Shown here in pieces: positions 30,845-40,511 of a DNA stretch of 64,000 nucleotides. A model generated the notes under the pieces. The model worked only from the letters and a program-made list of their open reading frames with translations. It did not search any database and was not told where the DNA came from. Each line of letters opens with the position of its first letter. The first letter of the stretch is position 1. The position numbers and the translations under genes were made by a program. Source of the stretch: Bog-877 sp050734135 (GTDB lineage: Bacteria > Chloroflexota > Dormibacteria > Aeolococcales > Bog-877); the NCBI GenBank assembly GCA_050734135.1, contig JBOHUG010000010.1, positions 28,529 through 92,528 on the forward strand, in the 5' to 3' direction.

Positions 30845-32197
30845 CTACGCGCTCGTAACCGGCCCCTGTGGCTCATCTCGAGCCGTGCCCCAGCCGCGGC
30901 GCCATCCCACCAGCCCGGTCATGATCAGGGCCAGCCCCAGGCCGCCGACCACATCGCTCGCCCCCACCACGTCGGCGATGGCACCGGCGGCCATGAGCGG
31001 GACCGCGATGGCCAAGTTGATGGCGAGGAAGGCACCGCCAAAGATCTTGCCTCTGGTCGCCTCCTCGGTCTCCTCTTGGATCAGCACCAGGCAGGGAATC
31101 AGCACCGCACCCAGGCCGAGACCGAATACCACCGCCACCACGATCGCCAGGGGAATCAGGGCTGCGTCGATGTGCAGCCGATCAAGGATGGGGGGGAGTA
31201 CTCCCAGCACAACCATGGCCGCCCCCGCCAGCCCGAGCCCGCGCACGACAGTGGTCGGACCTGGTCCCGACGCCGAGGCCCGGCGGCTCACCACGGTTCC
31301 GGCGACCACCATCCCCACGGTCGCTGGGATCAGAAGGATGTAGCTGTCGTGGGGGCTGCGCAGGAGCACGTGCTGCATGTAGCCGGCGGAGAGGGCGAAT
31401 ATCGTGAACACGATCGCCAGAGCCAGGGTCAGCATGGCAAAGGCAAAGGGGAGCACCCGGCTGGCGCGGACCACCTCCCATGTGTCCCTGATCTCGGACC
31501 AGGTACTGCTCCAAGGGGCCCGCATCGAGGCACCACCGGCGGCCTCGGTGGCCGCGAGCTTGGGCTTGATGAGCCAGATCGAGCCAGCCGCCACCGCGAA
31601 CAGGCCGGCTCCGAAGTAGTAGGGGCCCTCCAGCCCGAGCAGTCCCTGGGCGAGTGAGGCCAGCGGCACCGAGAGGACGATGGTGACGATGATGGTGATC
31701 GTGAACAGGGATGTGGCGGCGGCGAGGTCGCGGCGCTTGACCAGTCTCGGGATGCTGGCCGCCTCGGCGGGGGCGAAAAGCTGACCCACCCCAGCGAAGA
31801 TGAAGGTGATGACGTAGAGCGGTAGCACCTGGTGCTGAGCCACCCCGGTGATCTCTAGGGCCGGGACCATCAGCACCATCACCCCCCGGGAGAGGTTGGT
31901 CCAGATCATCATGGTCTTCTTGTCGTAGCGGTCGGCCAGAATCCCGGCCGGAATCGACAAGAAGACGGCGGGAATGGTGTAGGCGAGCAGCAGCGCTGCG
32001 TCGCTCAGGTACAGATGGGTGAGCGAGTAGATCGAGAGGAGAAGGGAGAAAGCGAAGAACTTGTCGCCCAGCTGGGCTGCCACCTGGGCTCCCCAGAGAA
32101 GTCGGAAATCTCGGGCCCGAAGAGCTTCCCGGAAGCCCGTGGGACCTAGATCAGCCGCCACCTCGGCGACAGGTCCGGGCGGAGCCTCGACCGGCAT
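30845..32197 (-). CDS. Major facilitator superfamily transporter
   Basis: A 450-aa integral membrane protein with about 12 hydrophobic helices and the MFS loop motif ADRYDKKTMM between helices 2 and 3 (residues about 88-98). It resembles the MFS_3 / enterobactin-exporter-like subgroup (REALRARDFRLLWGAQ start). The substrate, drug or metabolite, cannot be inferred. It is 13 bp downstream of rsmA on the same strand and probably lies at the end of that operon. Confidence 0.88.
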   Translation of the reverse strand: MPVEAPPGPVAEVAADLGPTGFREALRARDFRLLWGAQVAAQLGDKFFAFSLLLSIYSLTHLYLSDAALLLAYTIPAVFLSIPAGILADRYDKKTMMIWTNLSRGVMVLMVPALEITGVAQHQVLPLYVITFIFAGVGQLFAPAEAASIPRLVKRRDLAAATSLFTITIIVTIVLSVPLASLAQGLLGLEGPYYFGAGLFAVAAGSIWLIKPKLAATEAAGGASMRAPWSSTWSEIRDTWEVVRASRVLPFAFAMLTLALAIVFTIFALSAGYMQHVLLRSPHDSYILLIPATVGMVVAGTVVSRRASASGPGPTTVVRGLGLAGAAMVVLGVLPPILDRLHIDAALIPLAIVVAVVFGLGLGAVLIPCLVLIQEETEEATRGKIFGGAFLAINLAIAVPLMAAGAIADVVGASDVVGGLGLALIMTGLVGWRRGWGTARDEPQGPVTSA

Positions 32198-32210
32198 GGC
32201 GGCGAATATA

Positions 32211-33056
32211 TCACCCGATCGCGGTTGTTCTATCGCGCACCGCCCCCACCAGTCGCCGCCACTCCTCTAGGTCTAGGCTGCCCGGCCGCCGGACCGGGTC
32301 AATCTCAATCGACTGCAGGAGCTCCGCCGCCTCCGCGGGAGAGATCTCCAGTGAGCGGCCGAGACCGTGGTGAAGCTGCTTGCGTCGAGCTTGGAACATG
32401 GGGCGTGCCAGGGTCGCCAGCTCCGCGCTCAGCGCTGAGTCGGCACCAGCGCGGGGACGCACCGTGATCAGGCTGCTGTGCACCTGCGGCTGCGGCCAGA
32501 AGCTCTCGGGGGAAACGTCGAACTCCACCTTCACCTCTGCGACCACCCGCAGCACCAGCGTCGCCAGCGACCACTCCCCCTGCGGCGCCGCTAGCCGGCG
32601 GCCGACCTCCCGCTGGACCAGCAGGTGGCAGACCTCCGGTGGCGGATCCCAGCCCAGGAGCCAGGGCAGCAGGACTCCGGTGATCTGGTACGGCAGATTG
32701 CCGAGGACCGTAGGCCTGGCCAGCCCCACCTGCCCCGGCACCACCTGGAGGATGTCCGCTTCGACAACCGTGAGTTCGGGGTAGTGGTGCCGGAGCAGCC
32801 CCAAGGCGGCAACGCAGCGGGGGTCGAGTTCCACCCCCACCACCCGCACCCCGGACTCGAGTAGTCCTTGGGTAAGCGCTCCTAGGCCGGGTCCGATCTC
32901 GAGGACCTCCTCCGCCGGCGCGGCGGTGGCGGCGATGGCGTCGCGCACCGCGCGGTCGACCAGGAAGTTCTGCCCCAGCTCCCGTCTGGGGCTGATTCCG
33001 AACCGGCGCGCCACCGCCCGGGCGGTTCCAGGCGCGCAGAGGTCGGGCGCACTCAA
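32211..33056 (-). CDS. rsmA: 16S rRNA (adenine1518/1519-N6)-dimethyltransferase
   Basis: KsgA-type enzyme that dimethylates two adenines in helix 45 during 30S assembly. From TTG 33056 it is 281 aa: RRELGQNFLVD, motif I VLEIGPGLGALTQ, VVGVELDPR, and the target-binding NLPYQITG. The TTG shares TTGA with the tatD stop; longer upstream starts would run far into tatD, and a GTG 14 codons on is an alternative. Neighbours tatD and rsmI are a common arrangement. Confidence 0.94.
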   Translation of the reverse strand: MSAPDLCAPGTARAVARRFGISPRRELGQNFLVDRAVRDAIAATAAPAEEVLEIGPGLGALTQGLLESGVRVVGVELDPRCVAALGLLRHHYPELTVVEADILQVVPGQVGLARPTVLGNLPYQITGVLLPWLLGWDPPPEVCHLLVQREVGRRLAAPQGEWSLATLVLRVVAEVKVEFDVSPESFWPQPQVHSSLITVRPRAGADSALSAELATLARPMFQARRKQLHHGLGRSLEISPAEAAELLQSIEIDPVRRPGSLDLEEWRRLVGAVRDRTTAIG

Positions 33057-33853
33057 GGAGCCGGGATCCCCAGGGCCCGGCGGGTGTTCTCGGTTGTGAC
33101 CGCGGAGAGCGACTCCAGGCAGTCGCCCCGGAGAACCGCCAACCACTGGGCTGTGGTCCGCACCATGGCCGGCTGGCTGGTCCGTCCTCGGAGGGGCTCG
33201 GGGGCGAGAAAGGGCGCATCGGTCTCGACCAGGAGCAGCTCGGACGGAACTTTCCGGGCGGCGGCCTGGAGGTCGGCCGCTGACTTGAACGTGACATTGC
33301 CGGCAAAGGAGCAGTAGAGCCCCCGCGCTGCGGATGCGGTCGCGAACGCGGGACCGCCGCTGAAGCAGTGCAGAATCCCGGTCACCGGCGGTCCTTGATC
33401 CAGCAGTTCGAGCAGGTCCTGGTGTGCTTGGCGCTGGTGAATGACCAAGGGCTTGCTCAGCTCGGCGGCCAGCTGGAGCATGGTCCGGAAGATCTCCCGC
33501 TGCATCTCTTTGGCGGTCTCGAGATTGACGGAGCGGAAGAAGTAGTCCAAACCGACCTCCCCCACCGCCAGGGCCTTGGGGTGGGTCAGCATCTCGCGCA
33601 TCTGCAGGAGCTCATCGGCGTTGGGCGGCTGCCGATTGACTGGGTGCCAGCCGACCGTGAAGAAGATTTGGGGGAAGGTCTCGGCCAGCTCCAGGCCAGC
33701 CCGACTCTCCACCAGATCGTCGCCGCTGGTCACCATCTGCACCACCCCAGCCGCAGCCGCCTGCTCGACCACTTCCGCCACGCTCACTCCCCGACGCTCG
33801 ACCTCGTCCAGATGGCAGTGGGCGTCGATCAACTCCACGTCTCGTTTAGACAC
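33053..33853 (-). CDS. tatD: TatD-family deoxyribonuclease
   Basis: TIM-barrel metallonuclease, 266 aa. Metal ligands appear in IDAHCHLDE (residues about 8-16), GEVGLDYF, PLVIHQRQA, HCFSGG, and VETDAPFLAP. GTG 33853 is chosen because it follows AAGGGGAG and gives the standard N-terminus; it overlaps rsmI by 8 bp. Role in DNA repair or turnover is inferred from the family. Confidence 0.94.
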   Translation of the reverse strand: MSKRDVELIDAHCHLDEVERRGVSVAEVVEQAAAAGVVQMVTSGDDLVESRAGLELAETFPQIFFTVGWHPVNRQPPNADELLQMREMLTHPKALAVGEVGLDYFFRSVNLETAKEMQREIFRTMLQLAAELSKPLVIHQRQAHQDLLELLDQGPPVTGILHCFSGGPAFATASAARGLYCSFAGNVTFKSAADLQAAARKVPSELLLVETDAPFLAPEPLRGRTSQPAMVRTTAQWLAVLRGDCLESLSAVTTENTRRALGIPAP

Positions 33854-34544
33854 CAACTGATCTCCCCTTGCCCGGAGGTGCCTCGACGACGATGGTGCAC
33901 TCGCCTTTGGGAGGGTTGAGGCGGAACTGGGAAGCCAGCTCCGCCGCCGTCCCGAAATACCAACTCTCGTGCAGCTTGGAGATCTCCCGGGCGACGGCGA
34001 CCCGGCGCTGGGCCAGCACCTCAGCTGTCCACTCCAGCGTGGCTGCCAATCGGTGAGGCGACTCATAGAACACCAGCGCCCAGCTGTCACCGGCCTGAAG
34101 CAGCCGCTGGCTTCGGGACTTGGTGCGGGGCAGGAAGCCCAGGAAGAGGAAACGGTCGGCACGCAGCCCACTGGCTGAGACGGCGGCCGCCACCGCGGAG
34201 GGTCCCGGCACGGCCACCACCTCGAAGCCGGCCGCCCGGGCGGCCGCAATCAGTCGCCGCCCGGGATCGCTGATGGCGGGCGTTCCTGCGTCCGACACCA
34301 GGGCCACGTCTCCGCTCTCCAGTTGCTCTAGGACGCGGGGAATCCGCTGCTCCTCCTGCTCTCCGGGGAGCGAGATCAAACGGGGCCGGATCTTCAAACC
34401 CCGGAGGAGCAGTCCGCTGTGCCGGGTGTCTTCCGCCACCACCGCCGACGCCTGAGCCAGGATCGAAAGCGCTCGGGGCGATAGGTCAGCTAGGTTCCCG
34501 ATCGGAGTCGCGACCACGTAGAGCACGCCCGCCAAAGCGGTCAA
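33846..34544 (-). CDS. rsmI: 16S rRNA (cytidine1402-2'-O)-methyltransferase
   Basis: Tetrapyrrole-methylase-fold enzyme methylating C1402 in the P site. The 232-aa product has LYVVATPIGNLADLSPRAL, AEDTRHSGLLL, LVSDAGTPAISDPG and the later VFYESPHRL. It is shorter than the 280-aa E. coli enzyme because the C-terminal extension is absent, as in many Gram-positive homologues. It overlaps nadE by 4 bp at its start and tatD by 8 bp at its end. Confidence 0.95.
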   Translation of the reverse strand: MTALAGVLYVVATPIGNLADLSPRALSILAQASAVVAEDTRHSGLLLRGLKIRPRLISLPGEQEEQRIPRVLEQLESGDVALVSDAGTPAISDPGRRLIAAARAAGFEVVAVPGPSAVAAAVSASGLRADRFLFLGFLPRTKSRSQRLLQAGDSWALVFYESPHRLAATLEWTAEVLAQRRVAVAREISKLHESWYFGTAAELASQFRLNPPKGECTIVVEAPPGKGRSVGV

Positions 34545-35362
34545 TGGCCCCAGTCGCGGGGATAGCGAAAGTCCTGACCCACGCTGCGAGTCGAGAGCTT
34601 GGCGATCAAGGGAGGTCGGCGCTTGAACTGGGAGGCACGAACCCGCCCCCAGATCAGCTGGACCAACGCGGGGTCCAGTCCCCGCTCGCTCAGCTCAGCC
34701 GGGGCACGACGCTCGTCAACGAGTTGGAAGAGTATGCGATCGGCCTCCTGATAGGTGAACCCCAAATCAACCTCGTCTGACTGACCGGCAAAGAGGTCAG
34801 CGGAAGGAGCCTTGTCGATGATCCGCTGCGGCAGCCCGAGGTGGCGGGCCAGCTGAAATAGTTGGGTCTTATACAGATCGCCCAGCGGATTGAGGGCGTG
34901 GGCGCCATCGCCCCAGAGGGTGGTGTAACCGAGCAGGAGCTCGGATTTGTTGCTGGTCCCGAGCACCAAGGCTGACTTGGTGGCAGAGATGTCGTAGAGG
35001 ATGCTCATCCGCTCCCTCGCCATCTTGTTGCCCCGCCGAGTGGCATCCGCCTCCGGGAAGCGGGAGAAGTAGGCGTCGATCTGGGGCGTGATCTCGATTT
35101 CGAAGAGCCCGATTCGCAACTGTCCTGCCAGGAGCTGGGCGTCCTCCAGGCTGCCGGGGGCGCTCTCTCGATACGGCAGCGCAAGGCCCGTGACCGCCTC
35201 CTGGCCGAGCGCCGTCACCGCCAGCCGCGCTGATACTGCCGAGTCGATTCCCCCGGAGATGGCCACCACCACGCCCTTGGCGCCCACCTTCAGGACCTCG
35301 TCCCGGATGAAATCGGTCAGGATCCCCGCCACCAACTCCACGTTGATGGCGAGATCAGTCAT
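34541..35362 (-). CDS. nadE: NAD synthetase, ammonia-ligase domain only
   Basis: Converts nicotinate adenine dinucleotide to NAD. The 273-aa product has the PP-loop AISGGIDSAVSA near residue 32, TSNKSELLLGYTT and KAPSADLFAGQSDE. ATG 35362 fits the family and overlaps the preceding amidase-like gene by 8 bp. It lacks an attached glutaminase domain; the amidase gene upstream probably supplies the ammonia. Confidence 0.94.
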   Translation of the reverse strand: MTDLAINVELVAGILTDFIRDEVLKVGAKGVVVAISGGIDSAVSARLAVTALGQEAVTGLALPYRESAPGSLEDAQLLAGQLRIGLFEIEITPQIDAYFSRFPEADATRRGNKMARERMSILYDISATKSALVLGTSNKSELLLGYTTLWGDGAHALNPLGDLYKTQLFQLARHLGLPQRIIDKAPSADLFAGQSDEVDLGFTYQEADRILFQLVDERRAPAELSERGLDPALVQLIWGRVRASQFKRRPPLIAKLSTRSVGQDFRYPRDWGH

Positions 35363-36224
35363 CGCCGGGAAGTCCCAACTGGCGCTGGACCACATCGATC
35401 CGCTCGTCACGGAGGAGCGGGAAGGCGATCCGGGCCCGGCGCAAGTCGCCCCGAACCAGCTCGGCGTACAGCACCTCAGCCGAGTCCCCCAGCGGTCCGG
35501 CCACGAGTCGACCGTCAGGTCCCAGTACTCGGCTGCCGCCCCAGAAGTGGAAGCCGTCTTCGAAGCCCACCCGGTTGCAGTAGGCGGCGAACACCGTGAA
35601 GAGCTCCGCGTAGGTCCTCAGTAGGGCCCCGTAGGACGCTGCACTCCCCAGCTCGCCCTCATCGGTGCCGACCCCCCGTCCCGGACTCGACGAGGGGCAT
35701 AGCAACAGATCCACCCCGGCGCGACTCAACAGGTAGGGAGAGCTGGGGTGCCAGAGGTCCTCGCAGACCAGAATGCCGATTCGCCACTTGGCACCACCTA
35801 GGGACACCTCGACCACCTCGAATTGGTCACCAGCCGCCAGATGGCGCTGCTCGTCGAACATGCCGTAGGTGGGGAGGTACACCTTGCGGTGAACCTGGCG
35901 GACGGCGCCGTCGGAAATTAGCACGGCGGCGTTGTAGAAGTTGAACTGGTCTGATTCCAAGACCAGCCCCACCAGAGCCGCTCCCCGACCGGTGGCCCTG
36001 ATCAGCTGACCCATCTCCGGTCCGTCCATCGTCATCGCGGTCTCAGGGGTTAGGTCCTTGAGGAAGTACCCGGTGAGGCTCAGTTCGGGGAACATGATCA
36101 GGTCGGTGCCCCGGCCCACCTCGTCAGAGATCTGCCCACAGCTCCACTCGACGTTCGCGGGGAGATCTCCCAACACCGGCTGGTGCTGCACCAGAGCCAG
36201 CTTTAGAGAAGGCCGGACCACCAT
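35355..36224 (-). CDS. Carbon-nitrogen hydrolase (glutaminase partner of NadE)
   Basis: Nitrilase-superfamily amidase, 289 aa, with the Glu-Lys-Cys triad: E in FPELSLTGYF (about residue 48), K in HRKVYLPTYG, and Cys in LVCEDLWHP. These blocks are those of the N-terminal glutaminase domain of glutamine-dependent NAD synthetases. Direct overlap with nadE supports a two-gene version of that enzyme. A separate omega-amidase role cannot be excluded. Confidence 0.86.
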   Translation of the reverse strand: MVVRPSLKLALVQHQPVLGDLPANVEWSCGQISDEVGRGTDLIMFPELSLTGYFLKDLTPETAMTMDGPEMGQLIRATGRGAALVGLVLESDQFNFYNAAVLISDGAVRQVHRKVYLPTYGMFDEQRHLAAGDQFEVVEVSLGGAKWRIGILVCEDLWHPSSPYLLSRAGVDLLLCPSSSPGRGVGTDEGELGSAASYGALLRTYAELFTVFAAYCNRVGFEDGFHFWGGSRVLGPDGRLVAGPLGDSAEVLYAELVRGDLRRARIAFPLLRDERIDVVQRQLGLPGDD

Positions 36225-36225
36225 C

Positions 36226-39030
36226 TCAGCGCACCACCGGGGCGGGCATTTCTCCCCGCAGGAAGTCCCCCACCAGTGGAGCCAGCGCCTCCGCAGGCTC
36301 GTAGAGGAAGGCGGCCTTGGGAAGGGCCTTGACGAACTCCTCTCCGTAGCGGCGCTCCAGGATGCGGGGATCGCAGATCACCACCGCCCCCCGGTCGCCG
36401 TGCCGGCGCACCAGCCGGCCGAACCCCTGCTTCAGCCTCAGCACTGCCTCCGGCAGGGAGAGCTGGGAGAAGGAATCGGTCCGGCCCCGGGCCCGGGCCT
36501 GGAAGATAGGGTCGGTCGGAACCGGGAAGGGTAGCTTGTCAATCACCACGCACTGCAGGACGTCTCCGGGCAGGTCAATCCCCTCCCAGAAGCTGTTGGT
36601 CCCGAGCAGCACGGTCCGGGGCTCCTTGCGGAAGTTGCGGAGCACCTGATTGCGGGTCCCGTCCAACCCCTGGCCGAGCACCGCGATGCCCTCCCCTTGA
36701 AGGAGTTGACGCAGCTGGCCGTGCACTTCGCGCAGCGCTTGGTAGCCGGTGAACAGCACCAGGGTCCGTCCCCCCAGTTCCACCGCCAACTGGGCCACCA
36801 GCTCGGACACGACCCGGGGGTGGGCGGGATCGCTGTGACCGGGCATCCCGCGCGGGAGACAGCAGAGTGACTGACGCAGGTAGTCGAAGGGAGAGTCCAG
36901 TACCAGCTCCGCCGGATCCTCCACCCCCAGACGATCTCGCAGGTAGCGGAAAGAGCCGGCCACCGCCATCGTGGCCGAGGTCAGCACCACGGTCTCGCAG
37001 CGCTCGAAGAGGTGTTCGCGAAGGGAGCTGGCCACCTCGGCCGGTGCGGTCCGGATCACAGCTCGATCGCCCCGTTCAACCTCCACCCAGGCCACCTGTG
37101 ACCCGGCGGCCGGCGCTGCTTCGGAGATCGGTTCCCCCTCCAGGTTGACCAGGGCACTGGACACCACCCGGGCCATCCCCTCCAGGGCCTCGGCGGCGAC
37201 CGAGCACTCCCGCGCCCCGTTGTCAGGCTGGGGCCACAGCGAAGTCTGGACAGCTCCCAGCTCGGCCGCCCGGCACAGGGCGGTGCTCGCCTGGCGTAGC
37301 CCGCTCTCCAGGCGCGAAATCGAACGGCTGGTCCGTTCCCAGGCTGGCTCCCTGGCCACGCGGTGGTCCAGAACGACGAAAGAGGGACCCCGGGAACCAC
37401 CCTGGGCCGCTACCGTGGCCGCTACCAGTTGACGGAGGTCGGCGAAGGCGGCGGCCGCCGTCTGACGGGCGACCTTGAGGGCTCGATTGACCTCGCCGTC
37501 GCCGAAGTCCGGAATCCGGTCGGTGACGGCCAGGATGCCGCCCAACCCCAGGCGCTCCCCCTGAGCCTGGGTGGCTGCCTCCTCCAGGTGGTGCGCCTCG
37601 TCAATGATCAGGTGGTGGAACTCCGGCAGCACCGCCCCTCCGCTGTCGGCGTCGGCGAGCAGGAGGGCGTGGTTGACGATGATCACATTGGCGTCTCGGG
37701 CCTCGACCCGGGCCTTGACCATGAAGCAGCGCCCGTCCCGCCAGTTGTGGCAGGCAGGCCCGAGACAGTCGTCCACAGTGGAGCCGACCCTCTCCCAGAA
37801 TTCGGAGTCGCGCCCGGCCAGCCGCAGTTCGGCGCGATCCCCGACCTCGCTCTGGTGCGCCCAGATCAGGGCCCGGACCTTGAACCGCACCTCGTCGGGG
37901 TCGCGGCGACGTCCGACCGGGCCCGTGGCCAGCCAGCGGTCCAGCCGCCGCAGACTGAGGTAGTTCCCCCGGCCCTTGAGTACCGCGGTACGGACGGGCA
38001 GCGGTTGGGCCAGTTCAGCCAGTGGCACGTCGTGCTCGGCGAGCTGCTCCTGGAGGGTGATCGTGTAGGTGGAGACCAGCACCCGTCCGCCCCCTCCGGC
38101 GGACCATTCCCGCGCCGGAATCAGATAGGCCAGCGACTTCCCGACGCCGGTTCCTGCCTCGACCAGAAGGGTCTGGCTCCGATTGAAGGCTTGGGAGACA
38201 GCGAGCGCCATCTGCTGCTGCTCTTCGCGCAGTTCGAACTCAGGTTCGACCTTGGCCAGTCCCCCGTCGGCGCCGAATGCGGAGATGATCCCCGCTTCGT
38301 CGATCCCAGCCCTGGCGTCTCGGGAAGCCGGCGGGACCGTGACCGCAGTCGCTGACGCGGGCGCAGTGGGCACCTCCGGCAGCTCCGGAGCTGACCCGGT
38401 TCCGATCGCCAGCCGCCGAGCGAGATACTCGCCAGTCGGCCACCCGCCTTCCAGGCACAGCTGCCGTACCCGCTCCCGCAGGCTCAGTGGCAGTTCCCAG
38501 GCGATTCTGATCAGGCTCTGGAGGAGGAGCCGGGTCGCTTGGGCATCGGATAGAGCCCGGTGCGGCCGGTCATGAGGCAACTCCAGGGAGCGGCTCAGCT
38601 CCTCCAAGCTGTGGCTGGGAGCGGACGGCAACAGCACGCGGGCCAGCTCGGCAGTGTCCAACGCGAGCCTTCCAGCGAATACCTCGGGCAGGATCTCCGA
38701 ACAGAACGCCATATCGAAGGAGACCCCGTGCCCGACCAAGGTGGAGTCCTCACAGAAGAGGGCCAGACCCGCTACGGCCTCGGCAGGGGTCGGTTGCCCC
38801 CGCAGGTCCCGGTCCTGAAGTCCACAGAGGCGCTGGATCACCAGCGGCAGGGGCAGGCCGGGGTCGGCCAGAGTCGAGTAGGTGTCAAGCACTCCAGTGC
38901 CGTTGAACTTAACCGCTCCGATCTCGATGATCCGGTCCGAGCGCGGACTGAGACCGGTCGTCTCCAGATCGAAACAGACCAAGGTCCCATCGCCGCCCTC
39001 GCTCGCCGAACTGATCACGATGCACCCCAC
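36226..39030 (-). CDS. dinG: DinG-family helicase with N-terminal 3'-5' exonuclease domain
   Basis: A 934-aa fusion. Residues about 15-180 are a DnaQ-like exonuclease (CFDLETTGLS, VGHGVSFDMAF, HRALSDAQAT). The rest is an XPD/DinG superfamily 2 helicase: Walker A EAGTGVGKSLAY, DEAH in LIIDEAHHLEEA, and the C-terminal TNSFWEGIDLPGD and GRLVRRHGDRG. A cysteine group (CLGPACHNWRDGRC) lies at the Fe-S domain site, with three obvious Cys. This architecture is typical of Firmicutes DinG/YpvA. Likely acts in DNA repair or R-loop removal. Confidence 0.92.
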   Translation of the reverse strand: MGCIVISSASEGGDGTLVCFDLETTGLSPRSDRIIEIGAVKFNGTGVLDTYSTLADPGLPLPLVIQRLCGLQDRDLRGQPTPAEAVAGLALFCEDSTLVGHGVSFDMAFCSEILPEVFAGRLALDTAELARVLLPSAPSHSLEELSRSLELPHDRPHRALSDAQATRLLLQSLIRIAWELPLSLRERVRQLCLEGGWPTGEYLARRLAIGTGSAPELPEVPTAPASATAVTVPPASRDARAGIDEAGIISAFGADGGLAKVEPEFELREEQQQMALAVSQAFNRSQTLLVEAGTGVGKSLAYLIPAREWSAGGGGRVLVSTYTITLQEQLAEHDVPLAELAQPLPVRTAVLKGRGNYLSLRRLDRWLATGPVGRRRDPDEVRFKVRALIWAHQSEVGDRAELRLAGRDSEFWERVGSTVDDCLGPACHNWRDGRCFMVKARVEARDANVIIVNHALLLADADSGGAVLPEFHHLIIDEAHHLEEAATQAQGERLGLGGILAVTDRIPDFGDGEVNRALKVARQTAAAAFADLRQLVAATVAAQGGSRGPSFVVLDHRVAREPAWERTSRSISRLESGLRQASTALCRAAELGAVQTSLWPQPDNGARECSVAAEALEGMARVVSSALVNLEGEPISEAAPAAGSQVAWVEVERGDRAVIRTAPAEVASSLREHLFERCETVVLTSATMAVAGSFRYLRDRLGVEDPAELVLDSPFDYLRQSLCCLPRGMPGHSDPAHPRVVSELVAQLAVELGGRTLVLFTGYQALREVHGQLRQLLQGEGIAVLGQGLDGTRNQVLRNFRKEPRTVLLGTNSFWEGIDLPGDVLQCVVIDKLPFPVPTDPIFQARARGRTDSFSQLSLPEAVLRLKQGFGRLVRRHGDRGAVVICDPRILERRYGEEFVKALPKAAFLYEPAEALAPLVGDFLRGEMPAPVVR

Positions 39031-39075
39031 CTTAGCCGGGGCGGAGCAGGTCAGCTGAGTGCGTTCTATCTCTGA

Positions 39076-39786
39076 CTATGGCTCGCGGCCCCCAAGCTGA
39101 AAACCACGGCGGCGGCACTCCTCCAGAACCAGCGCCACCACCTCGGCGGCGGAGAGCGCGGTGGTGTCGATCGACAGCGCGTCCGCCGGGACAGCCAGCG
39201 GGGCGTTGGCGCGGCTGAGGTCAGTCTGGTCGCGGGTCAGCACGTCCGTGCGGAGAACTTCCTCGGAGGCATCCCGGCCCTGGCTCTGCAGCTCTTCGCG
39301 CCGTCGCCCGACGCGTACCGCCGCCGGAGCGTCCAGGTAGACCTTGCACCCGGCACCCGGAAAGACCACCGTCCCCGTGTCCCGGCCAACCGCAACCGCT
39401 CCCTTGGCCGCCGCCGGTTCCCGCTGGAAAGGCAGAAGTGCCCGGCGGACCTCCCCCTGGCGCGCCACATAAGCCAGCAGCGACGAGAGATTTGGATCCC
39501 ACAGCTCCCCGCTCAGCTCCACTCCGTCAACCCGAGCCTGCCAGGCTCGTGCCGCCGGAAGCGGATCGGAGTTGATCTCGAGTCGCACGCCGTCCGCTAG
39601 CTGGCGGAGTCGGGAGGCGTCCCCGACCTGGATGCCCGACCGGCTCGCGGCCACGGTCAGAGCCCGGTAGAAGATGCCGGTATCAATGAATGGCAGCCTG
39701 AGGTCGGACGCCACCTGTCGCCCCACTGTGGACTTGCCTACCCCAGCCGGGCCGTCAATGGTCACCAGCGGAGCCGACCGGATCAC
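39076..39786 (-). CDS. cmk: Cytidylate kinase
   Basis: Phosphorylates CMP and dCMP. From GTG 39786 it is 236 aa: TIDGPAGVGKSTVGRQVA (P-loop), FIDTGIFYRALT, VAVGRDTGTVVFPGA (standard enzymes have GRDIGTVVFP) and RDQTDLSRANAPL. GTGA is shared with the stop of the pseudouridine synthase gene upstream, an arrangement seen with scpAB in many bacteria. Normal length. Confidence 0.95.
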   Translation of the reverse strand: MIRSAPLVTIDGPAGVGKSTVGRQVASDLRLPFIDTGIFYRALTVAASRSGIQVGDASRLRQLADGVRLEINSDPLPAARAWQARVDGVELSGELWDPNLSSLLAYVARQGEVRRALLPFQREPAAAKGAVAVGRDTGTVVFPGAGCKVYLDAPAAVRVGRRREELQSQGRDASEEVLRTDVLTRDQTDLSRANAPLAVPADALSIDTTALSAAEVVALVLEECRRRGFQLGGREP

Positions 39787-40511
39787 GTAAGCCCGACCGA
39801 CGCCCGGAGCCGGCGCACCTCCCCACCACTGAGCTCCCGCGCCCGCCCTTCGGTGAGAGTGCCGAGGCGAAGGTCCCCGATCGCCACCCGCTCCAGATCC
39901 TCCACCTTCGCGCCTACCGCGGCGCACATGCGCCGGATCTGGCGCTGGCGGCCCTCCGCGAGCTGCACCAGAATCACAGTTCGGCGGGGCCCTGCCCGCA
40001 GCAGTCGGACCGTGATCGGATTTGTGGGGCCGTCCACCAGCACCGGTCCCAGGCGCAGCGCTAGCAGCTGCTCCTGGCTGACCGGGCCCCTGACCGTCAC
40101 TCGGTAACTTTTGACCACCTGGTAGCGGGGATGGGTCAGCCGGAGCGCCAGGTCCCCATCATCGGTCAACAGCATCAACCCCCGGGAGTCCAGGTCCAGG
40201 CGACCCACGGGATAGAGACCCTGTCGGTCATCGACCAGCTCCAGAACAGTGGGACGCTCGCCCGGATCCCGCGCGGTCGACACCACGCCGACCGGCTTGT
40301 TGATGGCCAGGTAGCGCCGGTGCACCCCCCGGTGGGCCAGCGGCTGGCCGTCAAGCTTGACCTCCTCCAGTTCCGGGTCGATCAGCCTCCCCTGGGCAGG
40401 AGGCACCTGACCGTCGACGGTGACCCGACCTGTGGCCACCATGCGGTCAGCCTCGCGCCGGGAGGCGACTCCGGTTCGGGCCAGCCAGCGACCCAGCCGC
40501 TCACTCGGCAT
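39783..40511 (-). CDS. rluB: Ribosomal large/small subunit pseudouridine synthase (RluB/RsuA family)
   Basis: A 242-aa pseudouridine synthase with an N-terminal S4 domain (ERLGRWLARTGVASRREADRMV), the KPVGVVSTA block, and the catalytic PVGRLDLDSRGLMLLTDDGDLA with the Asp nucleophile. RQIRRMCAAVG closes the domain. Position after scpB matches RluB in Gram-positives, so 23S rRNA position 2605 (E. coli numbering) is the likely target; RsuA cannot be excluded. Confidence 0.92.
   Translation of the reverse strand: MPSERLGRWLARTGVASRREADRMVATGRVTVDGQVPPAQGRLIDPELEEVKLDGQPLAHRGVHRRYLAINKPVGVVSTARDPGERPTVLELVDDRQGLYPVGRLDLDSRGLMLLTDDGDLALRLTHPRYQVVKSYRVTVRGPVSQEQLLALRLGPVLVDGPTNPITVRLLRAGPRRTVILVQLAEGRQRQIRRMCAAVGAKVEDLERVAIGDLRLGTLTEGRARELSGGEVRRLRASVGLT

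Noticed and set aside
36867..38355. Long plus-strand frames opposite dinG
   Set aside because: They are antisense to a protein with complete helicase and exonuclease motifs and lack any domain.
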